DNA from: Cylicocyclus nassatus | Taxonomy: Eukaryota > Nematoda > Chromadorea > Rhabditida > Strongylidae | DNA length: 64,000 nt | Assembly (NCBI GenBank): GCA_958299035.1 | Contig: CATQJL010000223.1 | Location: 2,350,359 to 2,414,358, forward strand | Direction of reading: 5' to 3' | Shown here: positions 1 through 10,989 of the stretch, one piece after another | Layout: the number at the start of each line of letters is the position of its first letter | How positions within the stretch are numbered: the stretch's first letter is position 1 | Translations under genes and position numbers: made by a program | The notes under the pieces: model-generated | What the model was told of the DNA's origin: nothing | Database searches by the model: none | What the model saw: only the letters and a program-made list of their open reading frames with translations

Positions 1-335
1 ACGTTCTTATTTTATAAGTTATCAATTACCTTCACTGACTTTATCGATTTTTTGCAAAGTTTAAGCCACGAAACTGGGATTTGGCACATGGGAAAGAGCG
101 AGCATGCCGATTACGATTGTAATAAGTGTTCCTGAAAGTACTATTATTTCTGTCGATTTTCTATTCTTTGTAAAATTAGAGCTACACGGCTGGTATTTGG
201 CACAAAGTTGTATGTGAGCACGCTCACTGCAAAGATAGTAACCGTTTTTGAGATTACCCATTACTTTTATCAATTTCATCTTTTTCGAAGCTGAAGCTAC
301 GAGGCTGAGATGGCACTGGTCCGGGGGTAAGTGAG
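1..335 (+). repeat. Degenerate Helitron-internal tandem units
   Basis: Three diverged units of about 115-120 bp, each containing a version of TTTATCGATTTTTTGCAA followed by a GAGCTACGGGGCTGGGA-like core, a GGCACA box and a GAGCATG box (near 55, 170 and 290). The same unit is tandemly repeated inside the Helitrons at 2374 and 27237 and reappears at 58.9 kb. No Helitron terminus is visible, so this is a decayed internal fragment or one cut off by the window edge. Confidence 0.7.
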
Positions 336-429
336 CATGCTAAGAATTCTATAATCACACTCGGAATTGACCATGACGGTAAATTTACCTAAAGTTGTTA
401 TAGATTCACTTTGGCCCGCCTTTACCTTT

Positions 430-1930
430 TAAAATCCTACTTCTGCCCCTATAATCAGAAAAGCACAAAGAGCCTGGTCTCGGGGGAAGAAGAGGCTTAT
501 AAACTGAAGCGGCAAGAAATTTTCGCTAAGATTACAAGTCGATATCTAATTATACAGAAATTTCCTTGAAATTTACTTCTGTCCCTTCCACTTTGCAAAA
601 ACCATTCTGCCTCTGAAAGCAGAAAAGTGGTCTCTGGGAATGGACAGACCCATGAGCTTTATCCGATAGGACATTTTTACGGAAACTTTTGGTCCCCAAA
701 CTTCGCAAGAACCACAAACTTAAAGACCACACTTCTGCTTCTAAAAGCAAAAAAGATAGGGAGCTTGGTCTCGAGGTAAGAAAGAATTATGGCTTCAGGC
801 AGCAAGATATTTTCGCCAGAAGTTTCTGGGTGTCAATGATTATACAGAACTTGCTTAAAATTTACTTCTGGCCATTCTACTTTGCAAAAACCACACTTTT
901 TCCTCTAAAAGCGAAACAGCACAGATAGCTTGGTTTTGAGGAAAAGACAGAACCATGCGCTTCATGCGACAAACATTTTCGCCAAGACGTTTGACCCCCT
1001 AGACTTCGCAAAAAAACCAGTACTTCTGCCCCTAAAAGCAGAACAGCACAGGGAATTTAGTCTCTAGGGAAGGACAACCCATGAGTTTCATCCGACAGGA
1101 CATTTTCGCTGAGACGTTTGACTCCCAAACTTCGCAAAAACCACAAAACCCAAACTACACTTCTGGCCCTAAAAGCGGAAAAACCACAAAACTCAAAAAC
1201 AACACCTCTGGCCCTAAAAGCAAAAAAGCGCAAAAAGCTTGGTCTCGAGGGAAGAAAGAGTTATGGCCTCAAGCAGCAAGATGTTTTCGCCAGAAATCTG
1301 GATGTCGATGTTTTTTATACAGAAACTTGTTTGAAGTTCGTGGCCATTCTACTCTGCAAAACCCATACTTATACCCTCAAAAAAAACGGCACAGATAGCT
1401 TGGTCTCGAAGGGAAGAGACTCATAAGCTCAGCCAGCAAGATACTTCCGCTAACATTTCTGGGTGTCAGTGTTTATTCTACAAAAACTTGTTTGAAATTC
1501 TCCTGTGGCCATTCTGCTCTGCAAGAATCTGACTTCTGCCTCTGAAGGCAGAACAGTGAACTCGAGGGAAAGACAGACCCACGAGCTTCTTGCGACAGTA
1601 AATTATCTTTTCTGAAAATTTTGGCCTTTTGAACTTCGCTAAAGCCACACTTTTGCCCCTAGAAGCAAAAAAAAAACAGGGAGCTTGGTCTCGATGGAAG
1701 AAAAGGCTCAGGGCTCAGGCAGCAAGATATTTGCGCTAAAAAATTTTAGGTGTCGATATTTAATTATAAAGAAACTTGCTGGAAAAAGTACGGCCCCTTC
1801 TTCTCAACCATACTTTTGCCCCTAAAAGCGGAAGCATAAGGAGCTTGGTTTCGAGGGATGGAAACACCTAGGGTTTTATGCGACAGGACAGTTTCGGTAA
1901 GATTGTCCTTCAAAAGAAGGCGTTGGGCAA
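430..1930 (+). repeat. Degenerate tandem array, alternating half-units
   Basis: Two half-units alternate with heavy divergence. One holds GACATTTTCGCTGAGACG followed by AACTTCGCAAAAACC (near 668, 965, 1098, 1610). The other holds GAGCTTGGTCTCGAGG then CAGCAAGATATTTTCGCC (near 475, 760, 1235, 1400, 1685). A linking CTTCTGCCCCTAAAAGCA element recurs between them. Short ORFs across the array only reflect the repeat. No terminal inverted repeats were found. It looks like an old satellite or a tandem internal part of a lost transposon. Confidence 0.7.
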
Positions 1931-2326
1931 TCTTTGGTCTGTTCTAAGAAATGAGTCCGTTTACTGGCAAGACATCATCGAAAAAAATACTGCTTCGTTT
2001 TTACCTACATATCTGAGTTTTCGGCTGCTGGAAGACATAACTTGACGCTTCCTTAACAGGGCACTTTCCCGGGAAACATGAGTTTTGGGATGAATCAGCT
2101 GTTCTAAACAGGTGCTGGGAGGTAGCTTCCTTGTTTAAGAGCCTTGGTATCTGGGCGAAGGTATCTGCAAGAGGAACAGCAGAGATGTTTTCCGGATAGC
2201 CTCTGGTAGTAGTTTCTTTTCCTAAGAGCATAGTGTTTTGTTTCTACTACTCACAACACACGAAAGGTCGCTGGGAAGATGAAAATCCTCTTTCTTGGGA
2301 TTTTCAGTCAATTAATGGCAGATATC
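1931..2326. other. Intergenic, nothing recognised
   Basis: No splice-consistent exon, terminal repeat or RNA gene is visible. The 76-codon minus-strand ORF here has no supporting context. Confidence 0.4.
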
Positions 2327-2328
2327 AA

Positions 2329-2373
2329 TGTATCTGCCTCCACCCACTCACTAGCGACCCGTAGGGTCGCTAG
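2329..2373 (+). repeat. Dispersed motif with 10-bp-arm hairpin ending in CTAG
   Basis: GTATCTGCC is followed by CCACCCACT and then a perfect hairpin, CTAGCGACCC-gta-GGGTCGCTAG (2351-2373). The same arrangement occurs inverted at 8757-8806. Here the motif abuts the TC start of the first Helitron exactly. It may be the 3' end of another rolling-circle element, since it ends in CTAG followed by T, but that is inference. Confidence 0.55.
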
Positions 2374-3017
2374 TCTTATATATAAAGCTGAAAGTCTGTT
2401 TGTCTGTCTGTCTGTATGTCTGTATGTCTGTATGTCTATGTGTACGTATGTTCCGAATAGAAAATTCCATTTCTGAGCCGATCCAAACCAAACTTGGCAC
2501 ACATACACTTCGGGCCCCGGCGGGTGTTATAGGCTACTTTTCGTCATCGATCGATATCGATTTTATCGATTTTATCGATTTTTTTGTAAAGTTCGAGCTA
2601 CGGGGCTGGGAGTTTGCACAGGGGGGTAATCGAGCATGGGAATTCCGAATACAATATTAGTTTTCAAGATTATCGATCACTTTTATCGATTTTATCGATT
2701 TTTCTGCAAAGTTTGAGCTAGGCGGCTGGGAGTTTGCACAAGTGGTAATCGAGCATGGGAATTCCGAATACAATATTGGTTTTCAGGATTATCGATCACT
2801 TTTATCGATTTTATCGCAAGGTTCGAGCTACGGGGCTGGGAGTTTTGAAGTGTGGCATGCTGATTTCGAAAACAACACAGGAAACGGGAAATGAAGCGTA
2901 GAAGACAGGAAACGGGAAATGAAGTGTAGAAGTGTGCACAGGGAAAGGCTGCACAGGGATGGGGATGGGACCTTTATTACAGTGTTTTGACCGGGCGGAG
3001 CCGGGTAAGCAAGCTAG
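2374..3017 (+). mobile_element. Non-autonomous Helitron, copy 1
   Basis: The 5' end is TCTTATATATAAAGCTGA, followed by a TCTG/TATG simple-repeat stretch. The 3' end has a GC hairpin built from CCGGGCGGAGCCGGG, then about 10 nt, then CTAG with a T immediately after. TC...hairpin...CTRR without terminal inverted repeats is the Helitron signature. Interior: three tandem units starting near 2591, 2711 and 2821 (periods 120 and 110 bp) rich in ATCGATTTTATCGAT. No Rep/helicase coding is present, so transposition would need enzymes from elsewhere. Unlike copies 2 and 3, the base before TC is G, because it abuts another element's CTAG. Confidence 0.85.
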
Positions 3018-3659
3018 TCACAAATAAGCTCAAACAATTATGGATTTCTATCTTTTTCTTCTCGCAGAACTCCTTCGTTGAAGTCTCATTTCACAAACGT
3101 ATACTATTGGCTTGCGTCTACAAAATAAGTTGATTAGCAGCCATAATAACAGAATTTGAAGGAAGTTGTGATCTCTCAAAGGCGAATTTTTCAAAAGAAA
3201 AACTTTCGGTTTTTTTTGACGCATGGATATCCTCCCGTTTGCGAGACCAGTCTAGGGGCGCTAGATTAAGAAAGGCTTACTGGCTCTGATGGTCTTGATT
3301 GCATTTAAGAATATGAAGATTGAACGAAGTTATAACTTTTCAAAGTAAAATTTTGCAAAACGGACATTATTTTTGCGCCAGCCTAATAAAATAAGTGTTT
3401 TTTTTTGTTCCATGTTCCTTTTTCTTCTCAGAGCTTTCGTTGCAAAAATATTAGTCAAGGCCAAAGAGTGCAGCCTAGAGTGCGGCCTTAAGTTGTACAT
3501 TTGTGAGGATTCGTAAGAATTCATGGTGAAGTGATCGCGAATCACTGTAACATGTAAAGAAAAGTAAAGAAGGATTCTTTGGCTTAATGCCGGTCACATG
3601 TGGACATTCTACCAGCTTACTATATAAAGCAAAACTGCTAATCAGGCTAGGTAAGCTGT
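3018..3659. other. Intergenic, nothing recognised
   Basis: A+T-rich sequence with no splice-consistent coding and no clear repeat boundary. Confidence 0.35.
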
Positions 3660-3665
3660 CTATGT

Positions 3666-3900
3666 GTTGAGCATTCAGATCTACCGTGTATCACGCTTGG
3701 TTTACAACCCCTGAGTTTGCCTGATTGCTAGCTTCAAAACATGCCAGAAATAGTCGTGGAAAGTGCCACACAAATGTAAAGAATTAAAATGACAACGAAA
3801 TTTTTCCTCGTGATCTCTTTCAATGAACTCAAACTGCACTGTGTGAAAACATGCATGAATCTTTGGGTACCATGAGTTCAGCTTTTTCCGATGCCTAACA
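3666..3900. repeat. Dispersed repeat, copy A (partner at 34.2 kb)
   Basis: Shares several blocks in the same order and orientation with 34206-34430: a GAGTTTGCCTGATTGCTA-like start, CTTCAAAA..GC, and near the end AACTCAAACTGCACTGTG followed by TGAAAACATGC. The intervening sequence is diverged. The 106-codon minus-strand ORF here corresponds in the partner copy to sequence with stop codons, so it is probably not a gene. Confidence 0.6.
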
Positions 3901-4245
3901 CTATCAAACGCACTGCAGCGGATGGCATAAAAGGAAGCAACACTTGTTTTACTAGTAATATCGCAGCAGTCATGTGGCGAACTGTGAAGAAAATTTCTCT
4001 CAAAAAATCTTGACGAATTCACATGCGATCTTAACGCCTTTCAAACGTCACAAGACGTAAAGCACGCAAACAAAAGGCTTACTTCAATCCGCTGCTCAGT
4101 TACTTCCAGCATCTAAAAGCCGTCATATGCAAGCATAGGAACGATTCGAGCAGAGAAGGAAGCCAAGCAGTGCAGTTGCCATCGTCACAATTTTATGAAT
4201 ACTTTATGGGGTTTGGCAATTATCTAAAACGCTTCACTCAGGCAA

Positions 4246-4606
4246 CGGATAGGACCCCTCCGCCGGAGAAATGGCAGGGTCGCGGCGTTTCCCCAGCGGT
4301 GGGTCTGCCACTCGTCCGCCGGAGCCCTCCCATTTCTGTTCCGGAGACCTCCCATTTCTGCTCCGGAGACCTCCCATTTTCTGCTCCGGACCCCTCCCAT
4401 TTTCTCCGGCGCGGCTCTGCCAAATCTGGCAGAGCCGCGCCGGAGAAATGGCGTACCTTTGCAGCAGGGCCGGAGAAGCGTCCCATTTGCCTGCCAGTGA
4501 TGTCACCGCGACGGACCGCCCATTTGCCCCGCTTTCATTAGTCAACTGGGTCCGGCGCGACTCTGGCAGATTCGAACTGTCCGGAGGAGGGATCCGGTCG
4601 ATTGTC
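4246..4606. repeat. GC-rich foldback element with CCGGAG repeats
   Basis: A sharply GC-rich island in A+T-rich DNA. It carries repeated CTCCGGAGACCTCCCATTT-like units (4315-4405) and the perfect hairpin described separately. The outer ends are imperfectly inverted (GGACCCCTCCGCCGGA on the left, TCCGGAGGAGGGATCC on the right), as in a small foldback MITE. ORFs on both strands are by-products of the symmetrical GC-rich sequence. No target-site duplication was identified. Confidence 0.55.
4401..4448. repeat. Perfect 22-bp-arm hairpin
   Basis: The left arm is 4401-4422 (starts TTTCTCCGGCGCGG), the loop is AATC at 4423-4426 and the right arm 4427-4448 is its exact reverse complement. Pairing continues outward to CCAT/ATGG with one unpaired base. 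A GC-rich perfect palindrome of this size could extrude as a cruciform. Confidence 0.9.
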
Positions 4607-4610
4607 TGAG

Positions 4611-4677
4611 CAGATTTCTTAATGCACATCGTATCGGATCTAAAACTCTTCAGATTTCTTAATGCACATCGTATCGG
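4611..4677 (+). repeat. 27-bp direct repeat, two copies
   Basis: The 27-bp sequence starting CAGATTTCTTAATGCACATC occurs at 4611-4637 and 4651-4677, identical in both, 40 bp apart. It sits immediately outside the right end of the GC-rich foldback, so it may reflect that element's insertion or a local slippage duplication. Confidence 0.9.
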
Positions 4678-4775
4678 TTACTTTCTAAAACTTTTTTACT
4701 TTTAGAGGCTCAAAATGAGAATCCTGCTCATTTTTTTTCTGTGTAAACAGTGCTGTTTGCCGATTTCTCACTTTC

Positions 4776-4967
4776 ATGCAGGTCGTAACGGATCTTTGCA
4801 AGGACTTTACTTTTGGTATGTTCGATTTGAGCACTAACGAGATCTTTGCAGTCTTAGCTTTGAACAGTAAAGGGCAGAAATGGCTATTTTTGAGGAATAT
4901 AGGTTCTTGTAATGATATTGACGTAGATGATAATGACCAGCCCTTCTATCTCTTCATAGCCCGTTAG
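4776..4967 (+). CDS. Putative coding exon or small protein, unidentified
   Basis: A 63-codon ORF starting MQVVTDLCKDFTFGMFDL and ending YLFIAR-stop, with balanced, protein-like composition unlike most ORFs in the window. A good splice acceptor (CACTTTCATGCAG) lies just inside its 5' end, so it may really be a terminal exon starting at GTC (4782). Upstream, CTTTTTTACTTTTAG at 4691-4705 precedes another ATG at 4715. That ATG opens an overlapping 40-codon frame with a hydrophobic start (MRILLIFFLC) that could be a secretion signal. The two frames do not join cleanly by any GT-AG intron I could find. Function unknown; it could be chance. Confidence 0.3.
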   Translation: MQVVTDLCKDFTFGMFDLSTNEIFAVLALNSKGQKWLFLRNIGSCNDIDVDDNDQPFYLFIAR

Positions 4968-7090
4968 CATGCACGGGGTTCAGCAATAAGCGCCCTATTA
5001 GGGAAACACTTTGACTTTTTAAATCGGAGTTCTAAACAGTATTTTGCTCTTTATGCTTCCACTCTCCCTTCGTCAAGCCCACCTACTCAGAACAGCCAGA
5101 ATCCGGAGGAGAAAAGTGTCCCAAGGTGTATGTGTGAAGGTTGGCCCAGTCTAGAAACTTGCGAACTAAATGCAACATGCTTCGCAAGTTGCTCGAAAAC
5201 CGTTTACATAACTACGCAATGCGAAGATATCTTCGCTAAGAACACAGTCCACCCAGATTCTCGACTTCCATGTTTTGTTCGTTCCGGGCTTTCTCATGTT
5301 TTTGATTCCGAATATGAAGTCAAGAATCCGCTAGAACCCCAGCAATCCCCGTTGCGGAGAACCCGCAGGCCGGCTGATTGGATGAGCGCGCACAAATGGG
5401 CGGGCGTGGATGAGGGGGCTGTGCCGCCTGGAAGTCCTCGCATCTTCGTTATTCTAGAGCGATTTTCTCGCTTTCGAAGCGACATTTTGCGCTGCGACTT
5501 GGGCACAGGCTTGATAGGGGGCCTTAAAATCATATGCTGCCAAAAGCTCAAGACTCTCACATAGGGTGGACGGTGCCTTCAACACACCTCAGTTGTATGC
5601 GGTAATGTGATATATCCCAAGCAATGCAAGGCAAATCACGCGAAACTTTTCAAGTCAAATGCCAAACCCAGATTGGATGCATGTCTCCGTACAGCTACAG
5701 TATCCCTGTCCTGTAACATTATGGCAGTAAGTAACTTTTGCAGTGTAAATTACATGAGCTGCCCCCTAGAAAACCAGTTGTGCATCTTCGGTGTAAAATC
5801 GGGTTCTCAAATCATGAGACTAAACGAATGTGATTAACTTTCCATCGTGACAAAAATCGATATTACAACTCTTCTTACAGTCTCTGGGAGATAACATTTA
5901 ACTCTTCCTACAATATGTCAAGAAACAAGTATATGAAGCGCTTCTAAGAATCTAGCCAGTCGGAATACTTCAAATTTTGAAAGCAATATTGTTTGCACCG
6001 TCGCGACGTATTTGTGACAACAGAAAAGTTGCAGTAATAACTTCTTCAGCTAAAGTCTCTAAGATCTGCGAATGAACCTTTTCCTGACAAATTTCTGGGC
6101 AATCTTCTGTCTTACTAATCTCCGTCATCGAATCAACTCTTTCTCCATTTTTGTCTCACCTGCTCAGACATGTTCTATTTCAGCACAATCAAAATTTTGG
6201 ACGCTGATTGATTCTTCGGTTAAAGGGAATGTACAGCCATGATAGAGGAGTTTTTTCATAGCAGAAAACCTACCGTATTTTAAAAAATAGTCACAGGACC
6301 TCACTTTATTTGCGAGACTTCTTAAAAACGTAGTTGTAACCACAACCACTTCCTTGATTAAAATCGGTCCCCATATATGAATTATAACCAAGGTTGAGCG
6401 TGAGGTCAGGCGCGCCCGACCTGAGGGGTCGTCTTGGGCGTATGACTGAGGGGGGGGGGATCGTAATCAAGAACCGAACCCGTTTAGTTGGGGAGATACT
6501 ACGAAGGTGAAGAAGAAATGCGCTAGTCCGGTGGATATCGCAATCACCAGTACAAGAAATGACGGCCGTAAACAGCATACTGATTGCTTCCACAATTGAA
6601 ATTTCAGCAAAATTCAAGTCTTCGTCTTATACATTCAAAATCATGATATCGCCAAGTAAGCTTGCCGTGTGGAATGGGTATTATTTCCGTAATCAGCATG
6701 TCAGATTACCTCCATGAGCTCTAAAGTCATTACCTACCGCATACCGCATTTTCTAGTGTTTCGCAACGTCTAGAAAGCGTGATTTTCAAACATGATTAAC
6801 TTGGCTTCAAAAGTGGAAATAGTCACCTTTTTATACTCATAAACAAAGTAACGTTTCCTACAAGTCTATGCTAGAAATCAGGCTTCGTATCGCTTTCAAG
6901 TAGTGAAGTAAGAAGTGCTGCCATTTTCCGAACCGGCGCGTTCTTCACATTAAGTGCTTTAACTTTACGGATTACTACAAGGCCGAAACAAGTCGAAACA
7001 AGCTCAAACACTTATTGTGGAATCTTCGAGAGTTGTGCTAGCGAATCACATAAAAATTGGATAGAAAACCTTCCTCGAAAATAAAGTTAA
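4968..7090. other. Intergenic, no supported gene
   Basis: Contains a 144-codon plus ORF (5130-5564) and a 103-codon minus ORF (6306-6617), neither with splice or start context. A GC-rich patch at 5370-5430 includes ATTGG and GGGCGGG boxes but no gene to go with them. A G9 run and a short inverted GGTCAGGCGCGCCCGACC lie near 6400-6460; similar GCGCCTGACC pieces recur at 7.1 and 7.9 kb. Confidence 0.35.
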
Positions 7091-7091
7091 T

Positions 7092-7155
7092 GGGGGCAGG
7101 CGCAACCCCTCAAAGGTCAGGCCGCCTGAGCTTTCGAGGGGTTGCGCCTGACCCC
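7092..7155. repeat. Hairpin with about 24-bp arms
   Basis: The left arm starts GGGGGCAGGCGCAACCCC. The right arm ends GGGGTTGCGCCTGACCCCC and pairs with it over roughly 24 bp with two single-base gaps. The loop holds AGGTCAGGCCGCCTGA, itself partly palindromic. Confidence 0.8.
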
Positions 7156-7583
7156 CTTGAAGGCAGTGTCTCACGAAAGTTGAGGTCGCGCGGATCTTCA
7201 CATATTTTATTATAGGGACCTCTAAATAGGCCATTGCAACAAGTCCCATTCAATTTGACCCCCTCCACGCTGAGAAAAATTCGCTCAAAGTCGTACGCGG
7301 AAAGCGACTTCGTACGCGCGGACGACTCCTTCGGTCTCCCCCTTACGCTTTTGAACATGTTCCTCCACTTGGCATCCACCTCCCCTCTGCTGCTGCCACT
7401 GTGGCTGAGGCTGAAGTTGGAAGGTACAACTCGTCCACGTTGCTTCCGCTGGGCCTCCAGAAAGCGGGGTTTTTGGGAATTTCGTGCATTTTAAGCCCAT
7501 ACAGTGCTAGACAGGATCCGACAGGCTTGAAAATGCAAAAATCTCCGCAACTAAATTTTGGTGAGACACTGCCTTTAACTTGC
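7156..7583 (-). pseudogene. Inverted-repeat-bounded segment with coding-like GC-rich core
   Basis: Flanked by diverged inverted repeats of about 35 bp built on AGGCAGTGTCTCAC (left about 7160, right about 7575), which suggests a small DNA transposon. The interior is much richer in G+C than its surroundings and nearly stop-free on the minus strand. One frame reads MHEIPKNPAFWRPSGSNV (from 7489, ends 7343), another reads DAKWRNMFKSVRGRPKE downstream of it, and a third is also open. A single coding frame cannot be chosen, so this could be a frameshifted captured exon, a degraded transposase fragment, or GC-rich noncoding DNA. Confidence 0.3.
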
Positions 7584-8134
7584 CTTCAGTATTCAAAAAT
7601 CGCTCCTTTTTAGTATGAGTATTGAGCGCAAAGCCTCTTTTTGCTATATTGAAAATTTGGAGCCAAACGCTCCATCCCTGCAAAGACTATAACTCTGAAA
7701 AGAGGTCTATACAAGTTCAAAACTTGCCGTCAAGTTGCGTGTGGTTGTGAAATGGCAGAAAGTTGGGCCTACGGCCAAAAAACAAGAACCCTTCAGTAAA
7801 GGCTGGTTTATTTCAAAATATCACAGTCTAAGGTCCTCGAGGTGAAGCAGAGGGGTCATTTTAGGGGCTTTCGCAGGGGGGGGGGGGTCGTTTTTAAAGG
7901 ACTTGTGCCTGACCTCTTGCTCAACCTTTATTATAACTTTTGCAGTAGTTTCTTTCAAAGGCTTGACTGAGATGTCACGCCAGCTTGGAGGTAATTCGCA
8001 ATTTTTTTTCGATAACAAATCGCGCCAGCGCGCCAAGTGACTGTCTCTGGCCTAGTGTTATTTCCATCATAAATAGAATTCCATGCAGAAAAACGGTTGA
8101 AAACGATATTTCCATACATATTTCCAATTTTTAG

Positions 8135-8384
8135 TGAGATTGGTCAAGAACCACAAATCTGTGCAGGAGAGATAATCTGTGGCAGCGACTACGCTCACAT
8201 GTACAAGGTGAAAGTGTATTCTGAAGACTCGTTTTTGAAGAACGTGATACGTTACGATGTGAGATTCATTTTTGGCATAACATCATGGGACTTAAAATAT
8301 TTTTTTTAGTGGTACTACTCGTACGGCGTTACAGAGTGGGTCGACGAGATTTGCCATTTGATACAGCCAAACCTTTCCGGATAA
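8135..8384 (+). CDS. Last two exons of an unidentified gene
   Basis: Exon 8135-8258 follows the acceptor CCAATTTTTAG and reads EIGQEPQICAGEIICGSD then YAHMYKVKVYSEDSFLKN, ending ...VIRYD at the donor GAT|GTGAGA. A 51-nt intron (8259-8309) ends in TTTTTTTTAG. The last exon, 8310-8384, reads WYYSYGVTEWVDEICHL and stops at TAA after NLSG. The junction is phase 0 and both exons are open and protein-like. Three cysteines and an aromatic-rich tail suggest a secreted or extracellular protein, but I do not recognise the family. Upstream exons were not found; a candidate exon at about 7943-7990 has the wrong phase. Confidence 0.6.
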
Positions 8385-8756
8385 GAGGTATTACTCCGCA
8401 CTCATAACAAATGCTGACCAAGTGTTGTTTTTATGTCACATATGTTTGGTAACGTTAGCGTGAATGGAACTTGCAACGGCGTCAACGTCAGCACGCCTCT
8501 ATGAGAAGTTATGGGCACCCTCAAAACACTGAGCCCATCTGCATATCTGGATATTTTAACCAGACGGCATTCGTGAAAGGCATATGCAGATTGTTGAAAA
8601 AGCGGGACAAAAGGTAAAGTATAATTGCAGACTTCTTCTTACATGCCAGCTTTTTGTTGTCAGTGGTATCTTAAGTTTCCAATTTTCCCCCGGCTCTCAA
8701 TAGAGCAGAGCAAGCTCTTTGAAATGTTATTCAAATCCCCGCACAAGATTCATTAC

Positions 8757-8806
8757 ATATTGAGACTAGCGACCCCACGGGTCGCTAGCAAGTGGGTCGG
8801 GGCAGA
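8757..8806 (-). repeat. Second copy of the CTAG-hairpin motif
   Basis: The reverse strand reads GTATCTGCCCCGACCCACT followed by the hairpin CTAGCGACCC-gtg-GGGTCGCTAG (8766-8788), matching 2329-2373 in order and spacing. Unlike that copy, no Helitron start follows. Confidence 0.6.
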
Positions 8807-9394
8807 TACAATATAAGGGCTTAGTTGTGACTTTAAATATTTCTGAGTGAGTTTTCCATTCCTTCCCTGAGAACATTTTTGCGAAAGTAATCTACAAAAG
8901 GAGCACTGCTCGAAGAAGCGATAATCTCCATAAATCATTCAACATTTCTCGAGACTCCAGCCACAACTATGCATAGAGAATATTATTTTTCTCTTGTTCA
9001 CCACGTTATCTTGAATTTCTCCTCCCCATAGAGACAGTCAGATGAAAAAAACCCCCCACTTTTCCACCCTCTCAAAGAGAATTTGCTCTTCCAGTTCTTC
9101 TCAACAAGTTCCATAAAAGATCGCTAAGTAAGTAGCAAAACGGCTATCGTTTTGGAAGTAGAAATACACCCATAACAATTACATGTACTACAAAAAACAC
9201 TTTTCTTTCAGAATCAATTCCGACAGCAACGAAATCAATCGTCCAAGAACTTTGTCAGAGAATCCTTTAATTTTTCCGCCAAAGGAAAATGAAGCTTTAC
9301 TACAAAAGGAGATCCCTCCCCAAAAAGAACGACTACTGATCCACCTAAAGATTGTCAATCATAAGAACTGCACAAACGTACAAAAAATTTGTTT

Positions 9395-10165
9395 ATCTGT
9401 CCGATCAAATTGCCCTACGTGCCGCTTACAGACCGATATAACTATTCAAAAAGAAAAATTATGCCCTACGTGCCGCTTGAAGACCGTTTAAAAATTATAT
9501 TAACTGCCCCAAGCGCACAAAAATCTGCTTCCCTGCCCGATCGGGTTCCCCTACTTGCCGCTTACAGCCGATAGCAACCATTCAATAAGGAAATTTATGC
9601 CCTATGTGCCGCTTGAAGACCGTTCAAAAATTATAGGAACTCCCCCAAACATACAAAAATCTATTTCCTTGTCCGATCGAGTTGCCCTACCTGCCGCTTA
9701 CAGACCGATATAACTATTCAAAGAGACAATTCATGCCCTATGTGCCGCTTGAAGACCGAAAACCAACTACGACTCAAACAAAAAGAAAACAACGAATTCA
9801 AGTACTTGCAGCGTATTTTCAAATTGCCGTGCATATCACTTTAGGGCTTTCAATTCTGAGAACTGCCCCAAGCGCACAAAAATCTGTTTCCCTGCCCGAT
9901 CGGGTAGCCCTACGTGCCGCTTACAGACCGATATAATTATTCAAAGAGACAACTTATGCCCTATGTACCGCTTGAAGACCGTATAAATAAGAAAAACTAA
10001 CTACGACTCAAACAAAGAGAAAACAACGAATTCAAGTATTTACAGCGTATTCTCAAGTACATGTCAGTTTAGGATTTTCAATTCTGAGAACTGCCCCAAA
10101 CGCACAGAAATCTGCATCCCTGCGCGATCAAATTGCCCTACGTGCCGCTTACACACCGATACCTA
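9395..10165 (+). repeat. Higher-order minisatellite (135 bp, then about 225 bp)
   Basis: CCCTACGTGCCGCTTACA recurs at about 9413, 9548, 9685, 9908 and 10136, giving periods of 135, 137, 223 and 228 bp. Each unit also carries a second half-copy about 51 bp later (ending CGCTTGAAGACCG). The longer units contain an extra segment of about 90 bp (starting ACTACGACTCAAACAAA). A linker, CTGCCCCAAGCGCACAAA..TCTG..CCCTGCCCGATC, is shared by the units. Several frames stay open across units, but no frame runs through the array, so I read it as noncoding. Confidence 0.85.
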
Positions 10166-10640
10166 GTTGAAAGCAGCAGCGGGACCCAGTCACACAAGCA
10201 AAGCAAGGCTGTTGTTAGATAAACCCTTTTAAAAGTACCAGCGAGACCAAGTTACTCACGCACTCTCTTGTTTACACGCGGAAGCAAGATAATCCTAAAG
10301 TGACTGTTCTTAGTTAGAGCATTTTTACCAAGAGTTGAGAACATAGATGAATTTAGCACAAGTCAAGCTGTTACGCAATTTGGCATCATTTCAAAAGCAA
10401 CTAATAGGAGTACAACATATTTAGAAGACATATTCTAGGATAACAAGCTCGAGAAAAAAGCAGGTACAAATAACACACCCGGACACTGGCGATCCAGTCT
10501 CAACATCTCAAAATCATTGCGACACTCATTATTGCCTTTCGAAATACGTGTGACCCTTTTACGAAAATATGCTTGGTCACTCGTTTTGAAATTTGGCAGC
10601 GTTGGCAGCGATTTGCCACTTGGCAGCGATCCAAATCCAA
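10166..10640. other. Intergenic, nothing recognised
   Basis: No gene, terminal repeat or RNA structure found. A short GGCAGCG triplication (10595-10630) precedes the second Helitron. Confidence 0.35.
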
Positions 10641-10651
10641 AGATCAGTGTA

Positions 10652-10989
10652 TCTTATATATAAAGTTGAATGTCTGTCTGTATGTATGTCTGTCTGTAGG
10701 TATGTGCGGAATAGAAATTTTTATTTCTGGACCGATTTGGACCAAACTTGGCACACATATACTTCGGGGCAGGGAGCGTGTCATAGGCTACTTTTCGTTA
10801 ACCCCTCCGGGGTGATCAGCATGCTCGATTACCCCCCTGTGCAAAATCCCAGCCCCCTAGCTCAAATTTTGCAAAAAATCGATAAAATCGATATCGATCG
10901 ATAACGAAAAGTGGACTATGACACGCTCCCTGCCCCGAAGTGTATGTGTGCAAAGTTTGGTCCCGGGCGGAGCCGGGTTTGCCATCTAG
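10652..10989 (+). mobile_element. Non-autonomous Helitron, copy 2, with internal foldback
   Basis: Starts TCTTATATATAAAGTTGA after A and ends CCCGGGCGGAGCCGGG...CTAG before T, the expected A^T Helitron target. At 338 bp it lacks the tandem units of copies 1 and 3. Its middle is instead an inverted repeat: ACTTGGCACACATATACT..GGGGCAGGGAGCGTG (about 10745-10800) reappears reversed at about 10905-10955. A half-element has therefore been joined to its own mirror image. Confidence 0.85.

Noticed and set aside
3702..4022. 106-codon minus-strand ORF as a gene
   Set aside because: The paralogous repeat at 34.2 kb has stops and indels in the same frame.
5130..5564. 144-codon plus ORF beside GC boxes as a promoter and gene
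   Set aside because: No splice sites fit and the opposite strand is also open in the GC-rich part; composition alone explains it.
6306..6617. 103-codon minus ORF ending in a Gly/Tyr-rich stretch, as a secreted peptide precursor
   Set aside because: It runs through a homopolymer G/C run and a repeated GC palindrome and has no supporting neighbours.
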